This document shows positions 41,716-51,171 of a stretch of 64,000 nt of DNA, in pieces. How positions within the stretch are numbered: position 1 is the first letter of the stretch; each line of letters opens with the position of its first letter. Source of the stretch: Rhodovulum marinum. Its GTDB lineage: Bacteria; Pseudomonadota; Alphaproteobacteria; Rhodobacterales; Rhodobacteraceae. Location: positions 434,001-498,000 of the forward strand of contig NZ_SLXP01000002.1 of NCBI RefSeq assembly GCF_004343075.1, given 5' to 3'. The notes below the pieces were generated by a model that was given only the letters and a program-made list of their open reading frames with translations, did no database searches and was not told the origin of the DNA. A program made the position numbers and the translations under genes.

Positions 41716-42192
41716 TCACAGGCGCGACGAGATGATCCCGGTTGCGAACCCGCCCATGCGCAGTTCGCCGAACAGGCGCTGATACTCGATCTTGGGACAG
41801 CGGTCCTGGATCACCCGCTTGCCCGCCGCCTCGGCCCGCGCGGCGGCCTGCGCATTCTCGACACCGATCTGCATCCAGACGGTCTCCAGCGCCGGCAGAT
41901 GGGCCAGCGCCGCGTCCACGATGGGCGGCACGTGTTCCGAGCGGCGGAAGATGTCGACCATGTCGACCGCGATATCCGCGGGAATCGCGGCGAGGTCGGG
42001 ATAGACCTGTTCGCCGAACAGCCGCTTGCCCGCGTGGCCCGGGTTCACCGGGATCACCCGCTTGCCCCGCAGGCCAAGGTAACGCGCGACGTAATGGCTG
42101 GGCCTGACCGGGTTGGGCGACACGCCCACCACCGCGATCACCCGCGCCCGGGTCAGGGTCTCGCTCAGGAAATCGTCGGAATATGCGGCCAT
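41716..42192 (-). CDS. CoA-binding domain protein (YccU-like)
   Basis: The 158-residue Rossmann-fold protein reads VIAVVGVSPNPVRPSHYVAR, then GKRVIPVNPGHAGKRLFGEQ, MVDIFRRSEHVPPIVDAAL and KRVIQDRCPKIEYQRL. This is the succinyl-CoA-synthetase-like CoA-binding family of unknown biological role. It ends 17 bp after the hisE stop on the opposite strand, and starts just beyond the terminator of the rlmB transcript. Confidence 0.9.
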   Translation of the reverse strand: MAAYSDDFLSETLTRARVIAVVGVSPNPVRPSHYVARYLGLRGKRVIPVNPGHAGKRLFGEQVYPDLAAIPADIAVDMVDIFRRSEHVPPIVDAALAHLPALETVWMQIGVENAQAAARAEAAGKRVIQDRCPKIEYQRLFGELRMGGFATGIISSRL

Positions 42193-42209
42193 GGCCCCGG
42201 CCTTACCAC

Positions 42210-42240
42210 AAAAAGGCGCCCGGGCGATAGCACCGGGCGC
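42210..42240 (-). terminator. Rho-independent terminator of the rlmB/zinc-ribbon operon
   Basis: On the minus strand GCGCCCGG-tgctatcgc-CCGGGCGC is a perfect 8-bp stem followed by CTTTTTG (A's at 42210-42214). It lies 137 bp after the zinc-ribbon stop and 18 bp before the next gene's start. Confidence 0.9.
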
Positions 42241-42376
42241 GAGTCGCGGAACGAGGGACAGTGAAGCAGGACAGGACCGTTCCGGGGCCCTGCCCTCTGC
42301 CACGGAAGGTAGGGCGCGACCGGGACGCGTTCCAGTGGCGATCATCGAACTGTGATCGAACGGGCACAGGGGGCGG

Positions 42377-42679
42377 TCAGTCGAACAGGTCCTCGACCAG
42401 GTCGACCGCCTCTTCCAGGGCCTTGCGCCACAGGGGTTTGCGGCGCTTTTTCATCGGCTTGGCCTTGGGTTTTGCCTTGGGTTTGGCCGGTTCGGGCCGG
42501 GTCGGGGTGCATCTCGGGCGGGCCGGCTTGCCGGCGGCATCCGCGGGCAGGCGCTTCATCTCGCGCAGCGGCGCACCGCAGGCCGCACAGGACAGTTCGT
42601 GCCGCACCTCACCCCGCAGCGTCAGCGCCGCGCGGGTTCCGCAATAGCAGCAGGTGGCGATCTTTATGCCCTGGGGCAT
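42377..42679 (-). CDS. Small zinc-ribbon protein with basic Lys/Pro tail
   Basis: The 100-residue protein has an N-terminal zinc ribbon (CCYCGTRAALTLRGEVRHEL then SCAACGAPL, two CxxC pairs), a low-complexity basic Pro/Lys linker (KPKAKPKAKPMKKRRKP), and an acidic helix at the end (EEAVDLVEDLFD). It follows rlmB after 6 bp in the same transcript. The ribbon plus basic tail suggests nucleic acid or ribosome binding (inference). Confidence 0.78.
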   Translation of the reverse strand: MPQGIKIATCCYCGTRAALTLRGEVRHELSCAACGAPLREMKRLPADAAGKPARPRCTPTRPEPAKPKAKPKAKPMKKRRKPLWRKALEEAVDLVEDLFD

Positions 42680-42685
42680 GGGACC

Positions 42686-43468
42686 TCAGACTGTGCGTTC
42701 CGTTGCCGCATATAGGGCGACGGCGGCCGCGTTCGAGACGTTGAGCGAGCCGAACGCACCTGCGGCGGGAATTCGCACCAGGCGGTCGCAGGTCTCGCGC
42801 GTCAGCGGCCGCAGGCCCGGCCCCTCGGCTCCCAGCACCAGCCCGACGGGCGCGGCGTCCAGCCCCGACAGCGCCGCGCCGATGGTCTGCTCGGCCGCCC
42901 CGTCCAGGCCCAGCAGCGTGTAGCCCAGGTCCTTCAGATCGGCCATCGCGCGGGCCAGGTTGGGCACCCGCAGATAGGGCTGGCGTTCCAGCGCACCCGA
43001 GGCGGTCTTGGCCAGCGCGCCGGTTTCGGGGGCGGAATGGCGGTGCGGCGCGATCACGGCGCGGGCGCCGAACACCTCGGCCGAACGCAGGATCGCGCCT
43101 ACGTTATGCGGGTCGGTGACACGGTCGAGCAGAACCACCCGCGCGCCGGGCCCGCCCCGGCACAGATCGGCAAGCCGCCCCCAGTCCAGCGGCCGCACCT
43201 CGAGCGCGGCGCCCTGGTGCACCGCGCCCGGATCGAGTGGCGCCTCGAACCGGCGGGGATCGCTGATTTCGGGGGTGACACCGGCCGCCGTGATGGCCTC
43301 GGCCAGCCGGTCGGCGGCGTTCTTGGTCACGATCAGGCGCAGCTTTTCGCGCGCCGGGTTCATCAGCGCGTCGCGCACCGCGTGCAGCCCGAACAGCCAC
43401 ACGGTTTCCGCCGCCGCCGCCCGCCGGGCGCGTTCCTTGTCGATCACCCAGGTGGGTTTCTTGGCCAC
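42686..43468 (-). CDS. rlmB: 23S rRNA (guanosine-2'-O-)-methyltransferase, SpoU/TrmH family
   Basis: The 260-residue SPOUT methyltransferase has the N-terminal substrate-binding part (WLFGLHAVRDALMNPAREKL) and the three SpoU motifs: VVLLDRVTDPHNVGAILRSA, GLVLGAEGPGLRPLTRETCD and IPAAGAFGSLNVSNAAAVAL. It methylates G2251-type 23S rRNA. GTG at 43468 was chosen since the domain starts there and GGGGACAAG precedes it; the longer open frame upstream covers the tRNA-Tyr region. Divergent from tRNA-Tyr. Confidence 0.94.
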   Translation of the reverse strand: MAKKPTWVIDKERARRAAAAETVWLFGLHAVRDALMNPAREKLRLIVTKNAADRLAEAITAAGVTPEISDPRRFEAPLDPGAVHQGAALEVRPLDWGRLADLCRGGPGARVVLLDRVTDPHNVGAILRSAEVFGARAVIAPHRHSAPETGALAKTASGALERQPYLRVPNLARAMADLKDLGYTLLGLDGAAEQTIGAALSGLDAAPVGLVLGAEGPGLRPLTRETCDRLVRIPAAGAFGSLNVSNAAAVALYAATERTV

Positions 43469-43536
43469 GTCTTGTCCCCTTTCGGACTGGCGCGGACCAT
43501 GGGCATTCGGGGCGCGGGGCGCAAGGGATTTTCCTG

Positions 43537-43565
43537 TTGACGCGTCCGGGGGCACGGCGTATCCA
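43537..43565 (+). promoter_or_regulatory. tRNA-Tyr promoter
   Basis: TTGACG (43537-43542) and TATCCA (43560-43565) spaced by exactly 17 bp, ending 12 bp before the tRNA 5' end. Confidence 0.8.
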
Positions 43566-43577
43566 GCGCCCCACTTA

Positions 43578-43661
43578 GGGCGACGCGCTGCAAGGTGCGG
43601 CAGCGGACTGTAAATCCGCCGGGGAGACCCATGCCTGGTTCGATTCCAGGGTCGCCCACCA
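43578..43661 (+). tRNA. tRNA-Tyr (anticodon GUA)
   Basis: The 84-nt sequence has a perfect 7-bp acceptor stem (GGGCGAC/GTCGCCC), an anticodon stem GCGGA/TCCGC around loop CTGTAAA with anticodon GTA at 43610-43612, a short variable arm (GGGGAGACCC) typical of bacterial type II tRNA-Tyr, the T-arm CTGGTTCGATTCCAG, discriminator A and an encoded CCA. A promoter lies just upstream. The 109 bp to the next gene hold a TATAGT hexamer (43736-43741). Confidence 0.97.
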
Positions 43662-43770
43662 CTTCCCCCCTTTCGTGCCCCCACAAGGACCGGCGCCCAG
43701 GCCGCAAGCGGCTTTCGCAGCCCCATGCCCCCGCCTATAGTGCGCGCAAACGGGGGCGGGACCGGCGGAC

Positions 43771-44799
43771 ATGGCCAGCGGGACGACAGCGACACAGGCG
43801 GCGGGCGGGTCCGGCAACGGTGCCTTCGACGTGGTGATCGTGGCCCAGGACGGGCGGCTGCAATACGAGGCGGTGCTGTTCGCCGCCTCGCTGCGCACCG
43901 CGGACCCGGGATTCGCAGGGCGGTTTTTCGTGGCCGAACCGCAGCCCGGCCCGCTGTGGGACCGCGACCCACGCATCGCGGACCCGGGCGTGCGCGACCT
44001 GCTGGCCGGGTTCGGCGCCGAGATCGTGCCGTTCGAAAGCCGCGCCTTCGGCGCCGCCTATCCCCATGGCAACAAGATCGAGGCGCTGGCCGCCCTGCCC
44101 GAGGGCCGCCCCTTCGTGTTTTTCGACACCGATACGCTGGTCACCGGCGCCCTGTCGGACGTCCCCTTCGATTTCGACCGGCCCGCGGCCTCGATGCGGC
44201 GCGAGGGGACATGGCCCCAGATCGAACTCTATGGGCCCGGCCATGGCGCGATCTGGCGGTCTCTTTACGACAAGTTCGGCCTCGACTTCGAAAGCTCGCT
44301 CGACCCCGATCAGCCCGACGAATACTGGCAACGCTACCTCTACTTCAACGCGGGCTGGTTCTTTTACCGCTGCCCGCGGGCCTTTGGCGCACACTTTCTC
44401 GACTATGCCACCGCGATCCGCGACGACCCGCCCCCGGAACTGGTCTGCCAGTCGCTCGACCCCTGGCTCGACCAGGTGGCGCTGCCCTTGGTGATCCACG
44501 CCCTCGGCGGCGGGCGCCCGGGGCCCGAATTGGCGGGGCTGGATGGCGACGTCACCTGCCACTGGCGCACGCTGCCGCTGCTCTACGCGCGCGAAAACGA
44601 CCGCGTGGTCGAGATGCTGGAGGCAGTCTGCGCACCCAACAGGGTCAAGAAGGTGATCAAGGCGCACGAGCCGATCAAGCGTTTCGTCTACCAGGGCAAG
44701 GGCGCCAGGGCGCGCGCCCTGTTCGACCGCGCCGCCCTGCCCCGGCGCGAACAGGCGATCCGCAACATACTGAAAAAGAACAATCTCTGGATGCGCTGA
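43771..44799 (+). CDS. Hypothetical protein, glycosyltransferase-like with DxD motif
   Basis: The 342-residue protein starts with a disordered stretch and a Rossmann-like AFDVVIVAQDGRLQYEAVLF. It contains HGNKIEALAALPEGRPFVFF followed by DTDTLV, a DxD-type metal/nucleotide-sugar motif, and YFNAGWFFYRCPRAF, the layout of GT-A fold (GT8-like) glycosyltransferases. I cannot assign it to a named family. A TATAGT -10-like hexamer lies 30 bp before the ATG. It is 9 bp upstream of the DapA-family gene, with GAGGAGA for that start. Confidence 0.65.
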   Translation: MASGTTATQAAGGSGNGAFDVVIVAQDGRLQYEAVLFAASLRTADPGFAGRFFVAEPQPGPLWDRDPRIADPGVRDLLAGFGAEIVPFESRAFGAAYPHGNKIEALAALPEGRPFVFFDTDTLVTGALSDVPFDFDRPAASMRREGTWPQIELYGPGHGAIWRSLYDKFGLDFESSLDPDQPDEYWQRYLYFNAGWFFYRCPRAFGAHFLDYATAIRDDPPPELVCQSLDPWLDQVALPLVIHALGGGRPGPELAGLDGDVTCHWRTLPLLYARENDRVVEMLEAVCAPNRVKKVIKAHEPIKRFVYQGKGARARALFDRAALPRREQAIRNILKKNNLWMR

Positions 44800-44808
44800 G
44801 GAGGAGAC

Positions 44809-45693
44809 ATGACCGAAACCCTGCACGGGGTGATCCCCTATATCGCAACCCCGCTGGACGCGGCCGGCCAGGTGAACCGCCCTGTCCTGACCCGGCTTTG
44901 CGACCACCTGATCGACCAAGGCGTGCAGGGGCTGTGCCCGCTCGGCTCCACCGGCGAATTCGCCTACCTGACGCGTGAGCAGAAGGCCCACGTGGTGGAA
45001 ACGGTGGTCTCGGCCGCGGCGGGCCGGGTGCCGGTGATCGCGGGGGTCGCGTCCACCGCCACGGCCGATGCGGTCAGCCAGGCACGCGACTGGTCCGCGC
45101 TGGGGGCGGACGGGATCCTCGCGGTGATGGAGGCCTATTTCCCGGTGCCCGAGACGGGCGTGGTCGACTATTTTACCGCCGTGGCCGATGCGACCGACCT
45201 GCCCGTCACGATGTATACCAACCCGAACTTCCAGCGGTCCGACCTGTCGCTGTCGGCGATCGAGACGCTCAGCAGCCACCCGCGCATCGCCTATCTCAAG
45301 GACGCCTCGACCAATACCGGGCGGCTGTTGTCGATCCTGAACCGCTGCGGCGACCGGATCGGCGTCTTCGCGGCCAGTTCGCATATCACGGTGGCGGTGA
45401 TGATGATCGGGGGGCTGGGCTGGATGGCCGGGCCGTCCTGCATCGTGCCCGCCCAAAGCGCCGAGCTTTACCGGCTGTGCCGCGCGGGCGACTGGGACGC
45501 GGCGATGGACTTGCAACGCCGCCTCTGGGCCGTGAACGAGGCCTTCGCCCGGTTCAACCTGGCCGCGGCGATCAAGGCGGGGCTGACGCTGCAAGGCTTC
45601 GAGGTCGGCCCCCCGGTCGCCCCGCAGGCCCCGCTGAGCGCGGTACAGGTGGCGGAACTGAAAGACATCCTGAAAGGGCTGGGCGCGCTCTAG
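44809..45693 (+). CDS. Dihydrodipicolinate synthase/N-acetylneuraminate lyase family protein
   Basis: The 294-residue class I aldolase has the carboxylate-binding GSTGE motif ([14 protein letters not shown]), the Schiff-base lysine in [12 protein letters not shown] and a MYTNPNF in place of the usual YNxP. The family includes DapA, NanA and 2-keto-acid sugar aldolases; the altered tyrosine motif suggests it is not DapA itself. It is co-transcribed with the glycosyltransferase-like gene. A GC-rich repeat follows about 80 bp after the stop. Confidence 0.88.
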   Translation: MTETLHGVIPYIATPLDAAGQVNRPVLTRLCDHLIDQGVQGLCPLGSTGEFAYLTREQKAHVVETVVSAAAGRVPVIAGVASTATADAVSQARDWSALGADGILAVMEAYFPVPETGVVDYFTAVADATDLPVTMYTNPNFQRSDLSLSAIETLSSHPRIAYLKDASTNTGRLLSILNRCGDRIGVFAASSHITVAVMMIGGLGWMAGPSCIVPAQSAELYRLCRAGDWDAAMDLQRRLWAVNEAFARFNLAAAIKAGLTLQGFEVGPPVAPQAPLSAVQVAELKDILKGLGAL

Positions 45694-45774
45694 CCTCGCG
45701 CGCCTCCTTGCCATGGAGCGCGGGGCAAGGGCGCTGCACTTCCCGGATCGTCCAGGCCGGAAAAGGCCGCCGCG

Positions 45775-45836
45775 TTCTTTTTCTTGGCGCAAATACTCCG
45801 GGGGGTCGCGGGGGGCAGCGCCCCCCGCGCGGGTCG
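45775..45836 (-). repeat. GC-rich intergenic repeat, single unit
   Basis: The unit reads CTTGGCGCAAATACTCC, then GGGGGGTCGCGGGGGGCAGC with the C6 complement. It is one half of the 12227-12380 element in reverse orientation and related to the unit at 59388-59471, differing at a few positions (CGCG in place of CCGG beside the hairpin). Confidence 0.8.
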
Positions 45837-45967
45837 ACTTGGCGAAGCCAAGGCGAAATCGCAAAGGCGACCACGTGGGCCGGCCGAACATGGCGGGGCC
45901 ATCCCGCGCGCCCCCATCGGGATCGGTGAATGGCGTCCGCGCCCCGATGCTTTCCCCGCGCGCGATG

Positions 45968-45996
45968 TTGCCGGGGCGCGGGCGATGGCCTAATCC
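45968..45996 (+). promoter_or_regulatory. Candidate promoter of metY
   Basis: TTGCCG (45968-45973) and TAATCC (45991-45996) with a 17-bp spacer, about 32 bp before the ATG at 46028. No SAM-II or other SAM riboswitch fold is evident in the leader. Confidence 0.5.
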
Positions 45997-46027
45997 TTGC
46001 GCGACACGGGAAACAGGGAGAGTTCCG

Positions 46028-47314
46028 ATGAGCGAGGGCCCCACTTACGGCTTCGACACGTTGCAGGTGCATGCGGGCGCGCGGCCCGATCCGGCCACCG
46101 GCGCGCGGCAGACACCGATCTACCAGACCACGGCCTATGTGTTCCGCGATGCCGACCACGCCGCGGCGCTCTTCAACCTGCAAGAGGTCGGCTACATCTA
46201 TTCGCGGCTGACCAACCCCACCGTCGCCGTGCTGGCCGAACGCATCGCCACGCTGGAAGGGGGCGTGGGCGGGGTGTGCTGTTCCTCGGGGCATGCCGCG
46301 CAGATCATGGCGCTGTTCCCGCTGATGGGGCCGGGGCGCAACATCGTCGCCTCCACCCGGCTTTACGGTGGCACGGTCACCCAGTTCAGCCAGACCATCC
46401 GCCGCTTCGGCTGGTCGGCCAAGTTCGTCGATTTCGACGATCTCGACGCGGTCAAGGCCGCCATCGACGACGACACCCGCGCGATCTTCTGCGAGGCGAT
46501 CGCGAACCCGGGCGGCTATATCACCGATCTCGACGCCATCGCGGGGGTGGCCGATGCGGCGGGCCTGCCGCTGATCGTCGACAATACCTCGGCCACGCCC
46601 TATCTCTGCCGGCCGATCGACCACGGCGCCACGCTGGTGGTGCATTCGACCACGAAATACCTGACCGGCAACGGAACGGTCACGGGCGGCGCCATCGTGG
46701 ATTCGGGGCGTTTCGACTGGTCCGCCTCGGGCAAGTTCCCCTCGCTTGCCGAGCCGGAACCCGCCTATCACGGGCTGAAATTCCACGAGACCTTCGGCCC
46801 CCTTGCCTTTACCTTCCACGGCATCGCGGTGGGCCTGCGCGATCTCGGCATGACGATGAACCCGCAGGCCGCCCATTACACGCTGATGGGGATCGAGACG
46901 CTGTCGCTCCGGATGGAGCGGCACACCGAGAACGCGGTCAAGGTGGCGTCCTGGCTGGAAACCCACCCCAAGGTCGCCGCCGTCACCTATGCCGGGCTGC
47001 CGTCCTCGCCCTGGCACGACCGGGTCGCGCGGATCTGCCCCAAGGGGGCGGGGGGGCTGTTCACCTTCGCGCTGAAGGACGGTTACGAGGCCTGCGTGAA
47101 ACTGGTCGATTCGGTGAACCTGTTCAGCCACGTGGCGAACCTGGGCGATACGCGCTCGCTGATCATCCACTCGGCCTCGACCACGCACCGGCAGCTGAGC
47201 GAGGCACAGCAGGTGGCCGCCGGCGCCGCGCCCAACGTGGTGCGGCTGTCGATCGGGATCGAGGATGCCGACGACCTGATCGCCGATCTCGACCAGGCAT
47301 TGGCCAAGGTCTGA
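46028..47314 (+). CDS. metY: O-acetylhomoserine/O-succinylhomoserine sulfhydrylase
   Basis: The 428-residue PLP enzyme of the Cys/Met metabolism family reads YGFDTLQVHAGARPDPATGA, YSRLTNPTVAVLAERIATLE, DNTSATPYLCRPIDHGA and the PLP lysine in VVHSTTKYLTGNG (Lys210). The length and the extended C-terminus fit the sulfhydrylase MetY rather than cystathionine gamma-synthase. It makes homocysteine from O-acetylhomoserine and sulfide. GGGAGAG lies before the ATG. A large GC hairpin follows. Confidence 0.94.
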   Translation: MSEGPTYGFDTLQVHAGARPDPATGARQTPIYQTTAYVFRDADHAAALFNLQEVGYIYSRLTNPTVAVLAERIATLEGGVGGVCCSSGHAAQIMALFPLMGPGRNIVASTRLYGGTVTQFSQTIRRFGWSAKFVDFDDLDAVKAAIDDDTRAIFCEAIANPGGYITDLDAIAGVADAAGLPLIVDNTSATPYLCRPIDHGATLVVHSTTKYLTGNGTVTGGAIVDSGRFDWSASGKFPSLAEPEPAYHGLKFHETFGPLAFTFHGIAVGLRDLGMTMNPQAAHYTLMGIETLSLRMERHTENAVKVASWLETHPKVAAVTYAGLPSSPWHDRVARICPKGAGGLFTFALKDGYEACVKLVDSVNLFSHVANLGDTRSLIIHSASTTHRQLSEAQQVAAGAAPNVVRLSIGIEDADDLIADLDQALAKV

Positions 47315-47323
47315 GCCCGGCGA

Positions 47324-47375
47324 CCCGCGCGGCGGCGGGCCCCGGGCAGACCCCGGGCACCGCCCGCCGCGCGGG
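47324..47375 (+). terminator. Large GC hairpin after metY
   Basis: CCCGCGCGGCGG (47324-47335) pairs perfectly with CCGCCGCGCGGG (47364-47375); the 28-nt loop holds a second small stem CCCCGGG/CCCGGGC. There is no long T-run, so strong termination is likely but not certain. Confidence 0.55.
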
Positions 47376-47482
47376 CTTCGACATGCCGAATGCCTCATGC
47401 CCCTTCTAAGCTTCGGCGTTTTCCTGCTATAGTCCCCAGACTCCGGTTTGGCACCGGTGGGGGGCCGGTTTAGAAAGCGGTA

Positions 47483-50326
47483 ATGAAGCCAGGTTTTGCG
47501 CTGACTCTCTCCGAGGACGGGATCGGCCTGCTGCACCGCGCAAGGGGTGGGTGGCAGAGGCTGGGCGACGTGTCGCTGGACGATCCCGGCCTGGGCGAGA
47601 CCTTGCGGCTCATGCGCGGCACCGCCGAAGGGTTGGCCGCGGGCAAGCTTCTGACAAAGCTCGTCATTCCCGACAGCCAGTTGCTTTACACGACGCTGCC
47701 GATCACCGGCGACAGCCCGGCCGAGAAACGCGCCAGTCTCAGGCGGGGGCTGGACGGGCTGACCCCCTATGCGCTGGACGAGATCGTGTTCGACTGGCAG
47801 GAGGTCGGCGACGGCACGGCGCGGATCGCCGCCGTCGCGCGCGAAACCCTGGACGAGGCCGAGGCCTTTGCCGTTCAGCACGCGTTCAACCCGGTGTGCT
47901 GCGTCGCCGCCCCCCCGGCGGACAAGTTCAAGGGCGAGGCGTTCTTCGGACCGACCGCCGCCGCGCGCGACCTGTTGGGCAAGGGCGAAAAGCCCGAACC
48001 CGACGGACGCCCGGTTCGCCCCGGCGGCATGGCCGATTACGCCACGGGCGACGATGCGCCCGAACCGGCCAGACCCGCCGCCAAGGCCCGGCCCAAGCCG
48101 GTGCCGCCCGCCGCCCGGGCCAAGCCTGCCGCACCGCCCAGCCCCCCCGACGTGCCGGCCGCCCAAACCGCGGCACCGCCGCGCACGCCCGAACCGGGGC
48201 CCGCCCCCGCGCCCCCGCGCCGGGACGAGGCGGCCCAGGCCAACGCCCCGCCCGAGGTGCCTGCCCTGCCCTTTGCCTCGCGTCGGCGCGGGGAAGACGA
48301 GCCCGCCGTCCCTGGCGGCGGCGACGTCCCGCCGGCGCCCCCCGCGCCTTCGCGGCTGACGCTGACCCCGCCGGGCGCCGACCCGGCCCCCACCGCGCCG
48401 CACACCCCGCCCAAGGTCACGGCGGACACCCCGACCAGTACCACGCCGCCGCCAACGCCGGCCCGCCGGGCGCCGATCGTCGCGCCCCCCCGACCTGCCG
48501 CCGCCGCGCCGCGCCAGCCGGCCTTTCCGATCGACACCGCGCTTGCCGCCCGCCCCGCCGCCCCCGGCCGCGCGGGCCTGCGGCTGGTTCTGGCGCTGAC
48601 CGGCACGCTGGTTCTGGCGATGGCCGGGGTGTCGCTCTGGTCCTTGCTGCCCGATGGCCCCGAGGGGGCCGAGGCCCCGCAGGCGTCGGCGCCCGTCACC
48701 GCCCCCGCCCCGGTCGCACGCATATCGGACACGCCGCCTGCCGGTGGCCGCGAACTTGCCGTCCTGCCCGACGAACCCGTGACCGCGCCGCCTGCGCTGA
48801 CGCCGCCTGCCATGCCGTCGGTGGCCGAGGATGCCCCGACGCGCGACGCGGCGCTGCCCGATGCGGGGGCCGAGCCCGCCCCGGCCGCCCCCACACCCGC
48901 ACTTGACGAAACCGCCGCGGCCGAGGCCTATGCCAGCACGGGGGTGTGGCAGTTGGCGCCCGAGCCGATGACCGCCCCGCCGCAGGACCGGATCGAAGAC
49001 CTGTACGTGGCGGCACTCGACCCGTCGATCCGCCCGCCGCAGGCCGTGCGCCTGCCCGATCCGCGCGACAGCCGCGCGAATGATCAGGCGCTGCCCTTGC
49101 AGCCCGATCCGCCCGGCCCGGACCAGACCTTCGTGGTCGACGCGCGCGGCCTGGTCGAGGCGACACCCGAAGGCGCGCTGACGCCCGAGGGGGTGCTGGT
49201 CTTTGCCGGGCCGCCCCCTGTGATGCCGCGCGGCCGCACGCCAGAACCCGCGGTCGACCCCGAGGCGCCCGATGCCCGCACAGCGGCAGCAGCCCCCGTC
49301 GAAACCACAGCCGCACCGCCCGCCGCCGTGCCATTGGAACCGGCCCCGGTGCCCGAGGGCGTGATCGTGATCGAGGGGCGCCCCGACCTGACGCCGCCGC
49401 CGCGGCCCGAACTGGTGGTGCCGGTCACGATCGGCCCACCGCCGGTGACCCCGCCCGCGCGCCCCGCCGAAACGGCGCCCGCGCCCGAACCCGCAGCGAT
49501 TGCCCCGGACACCGCGGCCCCCGCGCCCGAGGCCGAGGCCGAGCCCCCCCCGGCGCCCGACACGGATGCGCGGGCCCGGACGGGCAGCGTGCCGCCGCCG
49601 GGGGAAGACATCCGGCCGGCACCCGACGCCCCCCCCGAGACCGCCGGGAACGACGCCGGGCCGGCAATGCCCGCTTTGCCCGACACCGCGGTGATCGCGA
49701 CCGATGCCGCGACCGCGACGCGGCTGGCGCCCTATCGCCCGCGTCTGCGGCCCGAAGCGCTGGTGCCCGCGGCGCTGGCCCCCGCGCCGGTGCCGGCGCC
49801 CGATCCCGGGCTTCGCCCGCGCCCGCGCCCGGACATACCCGAGACCGCAACTGCGCCGGACCTGCCCGATCCCGACCCGACGCTGGGCGCCGATATCGAG
49901 GCCGCGCTGGAAGCCGCCCTTGCCGAGGACACCGAAGCCGAGGCCGATGCCGCCGAATCGGAACTGGCCATCGGCAGCTCGATCCGGCCCGCCGCGCGCC
50001 CCTCGGACCTGGCCGACCGGGTGGCCTCGGCCGCGCCCGCGGTGCCGCCCAGTGCCGCCGCCCCCGCACCCCGCCTGCCCACCAGCGCCAATGTCGCGCG
50101 CCAGGCCACGGTGGAAAACGCCATCAACCTGCGCGAGGTTAACCTGATCGGGGTCTACGGGGCGTCGGGTGACCGGCGCGCGCTGGTGCGCCTGCCCAGC
50201 GGCCGCTATGAAAAGGTGAAGGTCGGTGACCGGATCGACGGCGGCCGGGTCGCCGCGATCGGCGAAAGCCAGCTGCGCTATGTCAAGAACGGCCGCAACG
50301 TCGTGCTGGACCTGCCCGGCGGCTGA
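47483..50326 (+). CDS. Very long Ala/Pro-rich single-pass membrane protein with type II secretion/pilus-like ends
   Basis: The 947-residue protein has an N-terminal globular domain (about 1-165; [56 protein letters not shown]), similar in feel to the actin-like part of PilM/GspL. Then come a Pro/Ala-rich region, one membrane helix (about 365-387, [17 protein letters not shown]), a second Pro/Ala/Asp-rich stretch of about 480 residues, and a C-terminal domain (about 880-947; [40 protein letters not shown]) like GspC/PilP homology regions. It may scaffold an envelope complex; not assignable further. TATAGT lies at 47428-47433. Confidence 0.72.
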   Translation: MKPGFALTLSEDGIGLLHRARGGWQRLGDVSLDDPGLGETLRLMRGTAEGLAAGKLLTKLVIPDSQLLYTTLPITGDSPAEKRASLRRGLDGLTPYALDEIVFDWQEVGDGTARIAAVARETLDEAEAFAVQHAFNPVCCVAAPPADKFKGEAFFGPTAAARDLLGKGEKPEPDGRPVRPGGMADYATGDDAPEPARPAAKARPKPVPPAARAKPAAPPSPPDVPAAQTAAPPRTPEPGPAPAPPRRDEAAQANAPPEVPALPFASRRRGEDEPAVPGGGDVPPAPPAPSRLTLTPPGADPAPTAPHTPPKVTADTPTSTTPPPTPARRAPIVAPPRPAAAAPRQPAFPIDTALAARPAAPGRAGLRLVLALTGTLVLAMAGVSLWSLLPDGPEGAEAPQASAPVTAPAPVARISDTPPAGGRELAVLPDEPVTAPPALTPPAMPSVAEDAPTRDAALPDAGAEPAPAAPTPALDETAAAEAYASTGVWQLAPEPMTAPPQDRIEDLYVAALDPSIRPPQAVRLPDPRDSRANDQALPLQPDPPGPDQTFVVDARGLVEATPEGALTPEGVLVFAGPPPVMPRGRTPEPAVDPEAPDARTAAAAPVETTAAPPAAVPLEPAPVPEGVIVIEGRPDLTPPPRPELVVPVTIGPPPVTPPARPAETAPAPEPAAIAPDTAAPAPEAEAEPPPAPDTDARARTGSVPPPGEDIRPAPDAPPETAGNDAGPAMPALPDTAVIATDAATATRLAPYRPRLRPEALVPAALAPAPVPAPDPGLRPRPRPDIPETATAPDLPDPDPTLGADIEAALEAALAEDTEAEADAAESELAIGSSIRPAARPSDLADRVASAAPAVPPSAAAPAPRLPTSANVARQATVENAINLREVNLIGVYGASGDRRALVRLPSGRYEKVKVGDRIDGGRVAAIGESQLRYVKNGRNVVLDLPGG

Positions 50327-50336
50327 GGGCGGCCAT

Positions 50337-50368
50337 GAAAAAGGGCCGCGGCGCGAACGCCACGGCCC
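50337..50368 (-). terminator. Rho-independent terminator of carD
   Basis: GGGCCGTGGCG-TTC-GCGCCGCGGCCC on the minus strand (50343-50368), followed by five T (A's at 50338-50342). Confidence 0.85.
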
Positions 50369-50389
50369 GGAAAGCGTGATCGACAGCGA

Positions 50390-50899
50390 TCAGGCGGCGC
50401 GCGAGACCAGCACCTCGTCCACCTGCTTCTGCGCGGCGGCCTCGTCGGCGCCGGACACCGCGGCGACCTCGCGGGTCAGCCGTTCCAGCGCGGCTTCGTA
50501 AAGCTGACGCTCGGAATAGGACTGTTCGCGCTGATCGTCGGTGCGGTGCAGGTCGCGCACCACCTCGGCGATCGAGATCAGGTCGCCGGAATTGATCTTC
50601 TGTTCGTATTCCTGGGCGCGGCGCGACCACATCGCGCGCTTCACCTTGGCCTTGCCTTTCAGCGTGGCCATCGCCTTGGACACGACATCCGGGGTCGAGA
50701 GCGAGCGCATCCCCACCTCGCTGGCCTTGTTGGTCGGCACGCGAAGCGTCATCTTGTCTTTCTCGAACGAGATCACAAAGAGCTCGAGCGGGATCCCCGC
50801 GATCTCCTGCTCCTCGATCGACACGATCTGCCCCACGCCATGGGCGGGGTAGACGACGTAATCGTTGGGGCGGAACTCGGCTTTCTTGGTCTTCGTCAT
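50390..50899 (-). CDS. carD: CarD/CdnL-family transcription regulator
   Basis: The 169-residue protein has the RNA polymerase-interacting domain at the N-terminus (FRPNDYVVYPAHGVGQIVSI, LELFVISFEKDKMTLRVPTN) and a helical DNA-binding C-terminus (KRAMWSRRAQEYEQKINSGD, YSERQLYEAALERLTREVAA). CarD stabilises open complexes at promoters in actinobacteria and alphaproteobacteria; in Rhodobacter it compensates for the weak -10 promoters lacking T at -7. It is transcribed away from fdxA, in the same direction, and has its own terminator. Confidence 0.95.
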   Translation of the reverse strand: MTKTKKAEFRPNDYVVYPAHGVGQIVSIEEQEIAGIPLELFVISFEKDKMTLRVPTNKASEVGMRSLSTPDVVSKAMATLKGKAKVKRAMWSRRAQEYEQKINSGDLISIAEVVRDLHRTDDQREQSYSERQLYEAALERLTREVAAVSGADEAAAQKQVDEVLVSRAA

Positions 50900-51065
50900 T
50901 CAGTTTTTCCTCGCTTGGACCACCTGGACAGCTACAAAAGCGGCGTCCGGAAAACATGTTTTCCGGTCACGTGGATGCTCTGGCGCTGAAAAACCACCCC
51001 GCAGACGGTGAAATCTGCGCGTGGGACTCAGGATTCGGTCAGCCATTTATGAAGAGAAGATAACA

Positions 51066-51091
51066 CAAAAACCGGCGCAATGAAAGCGCCG
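51066..51091 (-). terminator. Rho-independent terminator after fdxA
   Basis: CGGCGC (51086-51091) and GCGCCG (51073-51078) flank a 7-nt loop on the minus strand, followed by GTTTTTG (A's at 51067-51071). Confidence 0.78.
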
Positions 51092-51131
51092 CGGTGCAGA
51101 AGCCCGGTCAATCCCTTGGCATCCAATGCCA

Positions 51132-51158
51132 TTTCCTGCCCACGAAATGGGCAGGAAA
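51132..51158. repeat. 10-bp perfect inverted repeat downstream of fdxA
   Basis: TTTCCTGCCC (51132-51141) and GGGCAGGAAA (51149-51158) with a 7-nt loop, 14 bp after the fdxA stop and upstream of the terminator. It could be an RNA 3' structure or a protein site. Confidence 0.6.
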
Positions 51159-51171
51159 GCCGAATCGGCCC

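Noticed and set aside
45997-46027. SAM riboswitch in the metY leader
   Set aside because: Leader after the likely promoter is only about 30 nt and shows no SAM-II pseudoknot pattern.
45572-48403. A 943-codon minus-strand frame
   Set aside because: Runs antisense through metY and the Pro/Ala-rich gene; codon pattern is a mirror of the sense genes.
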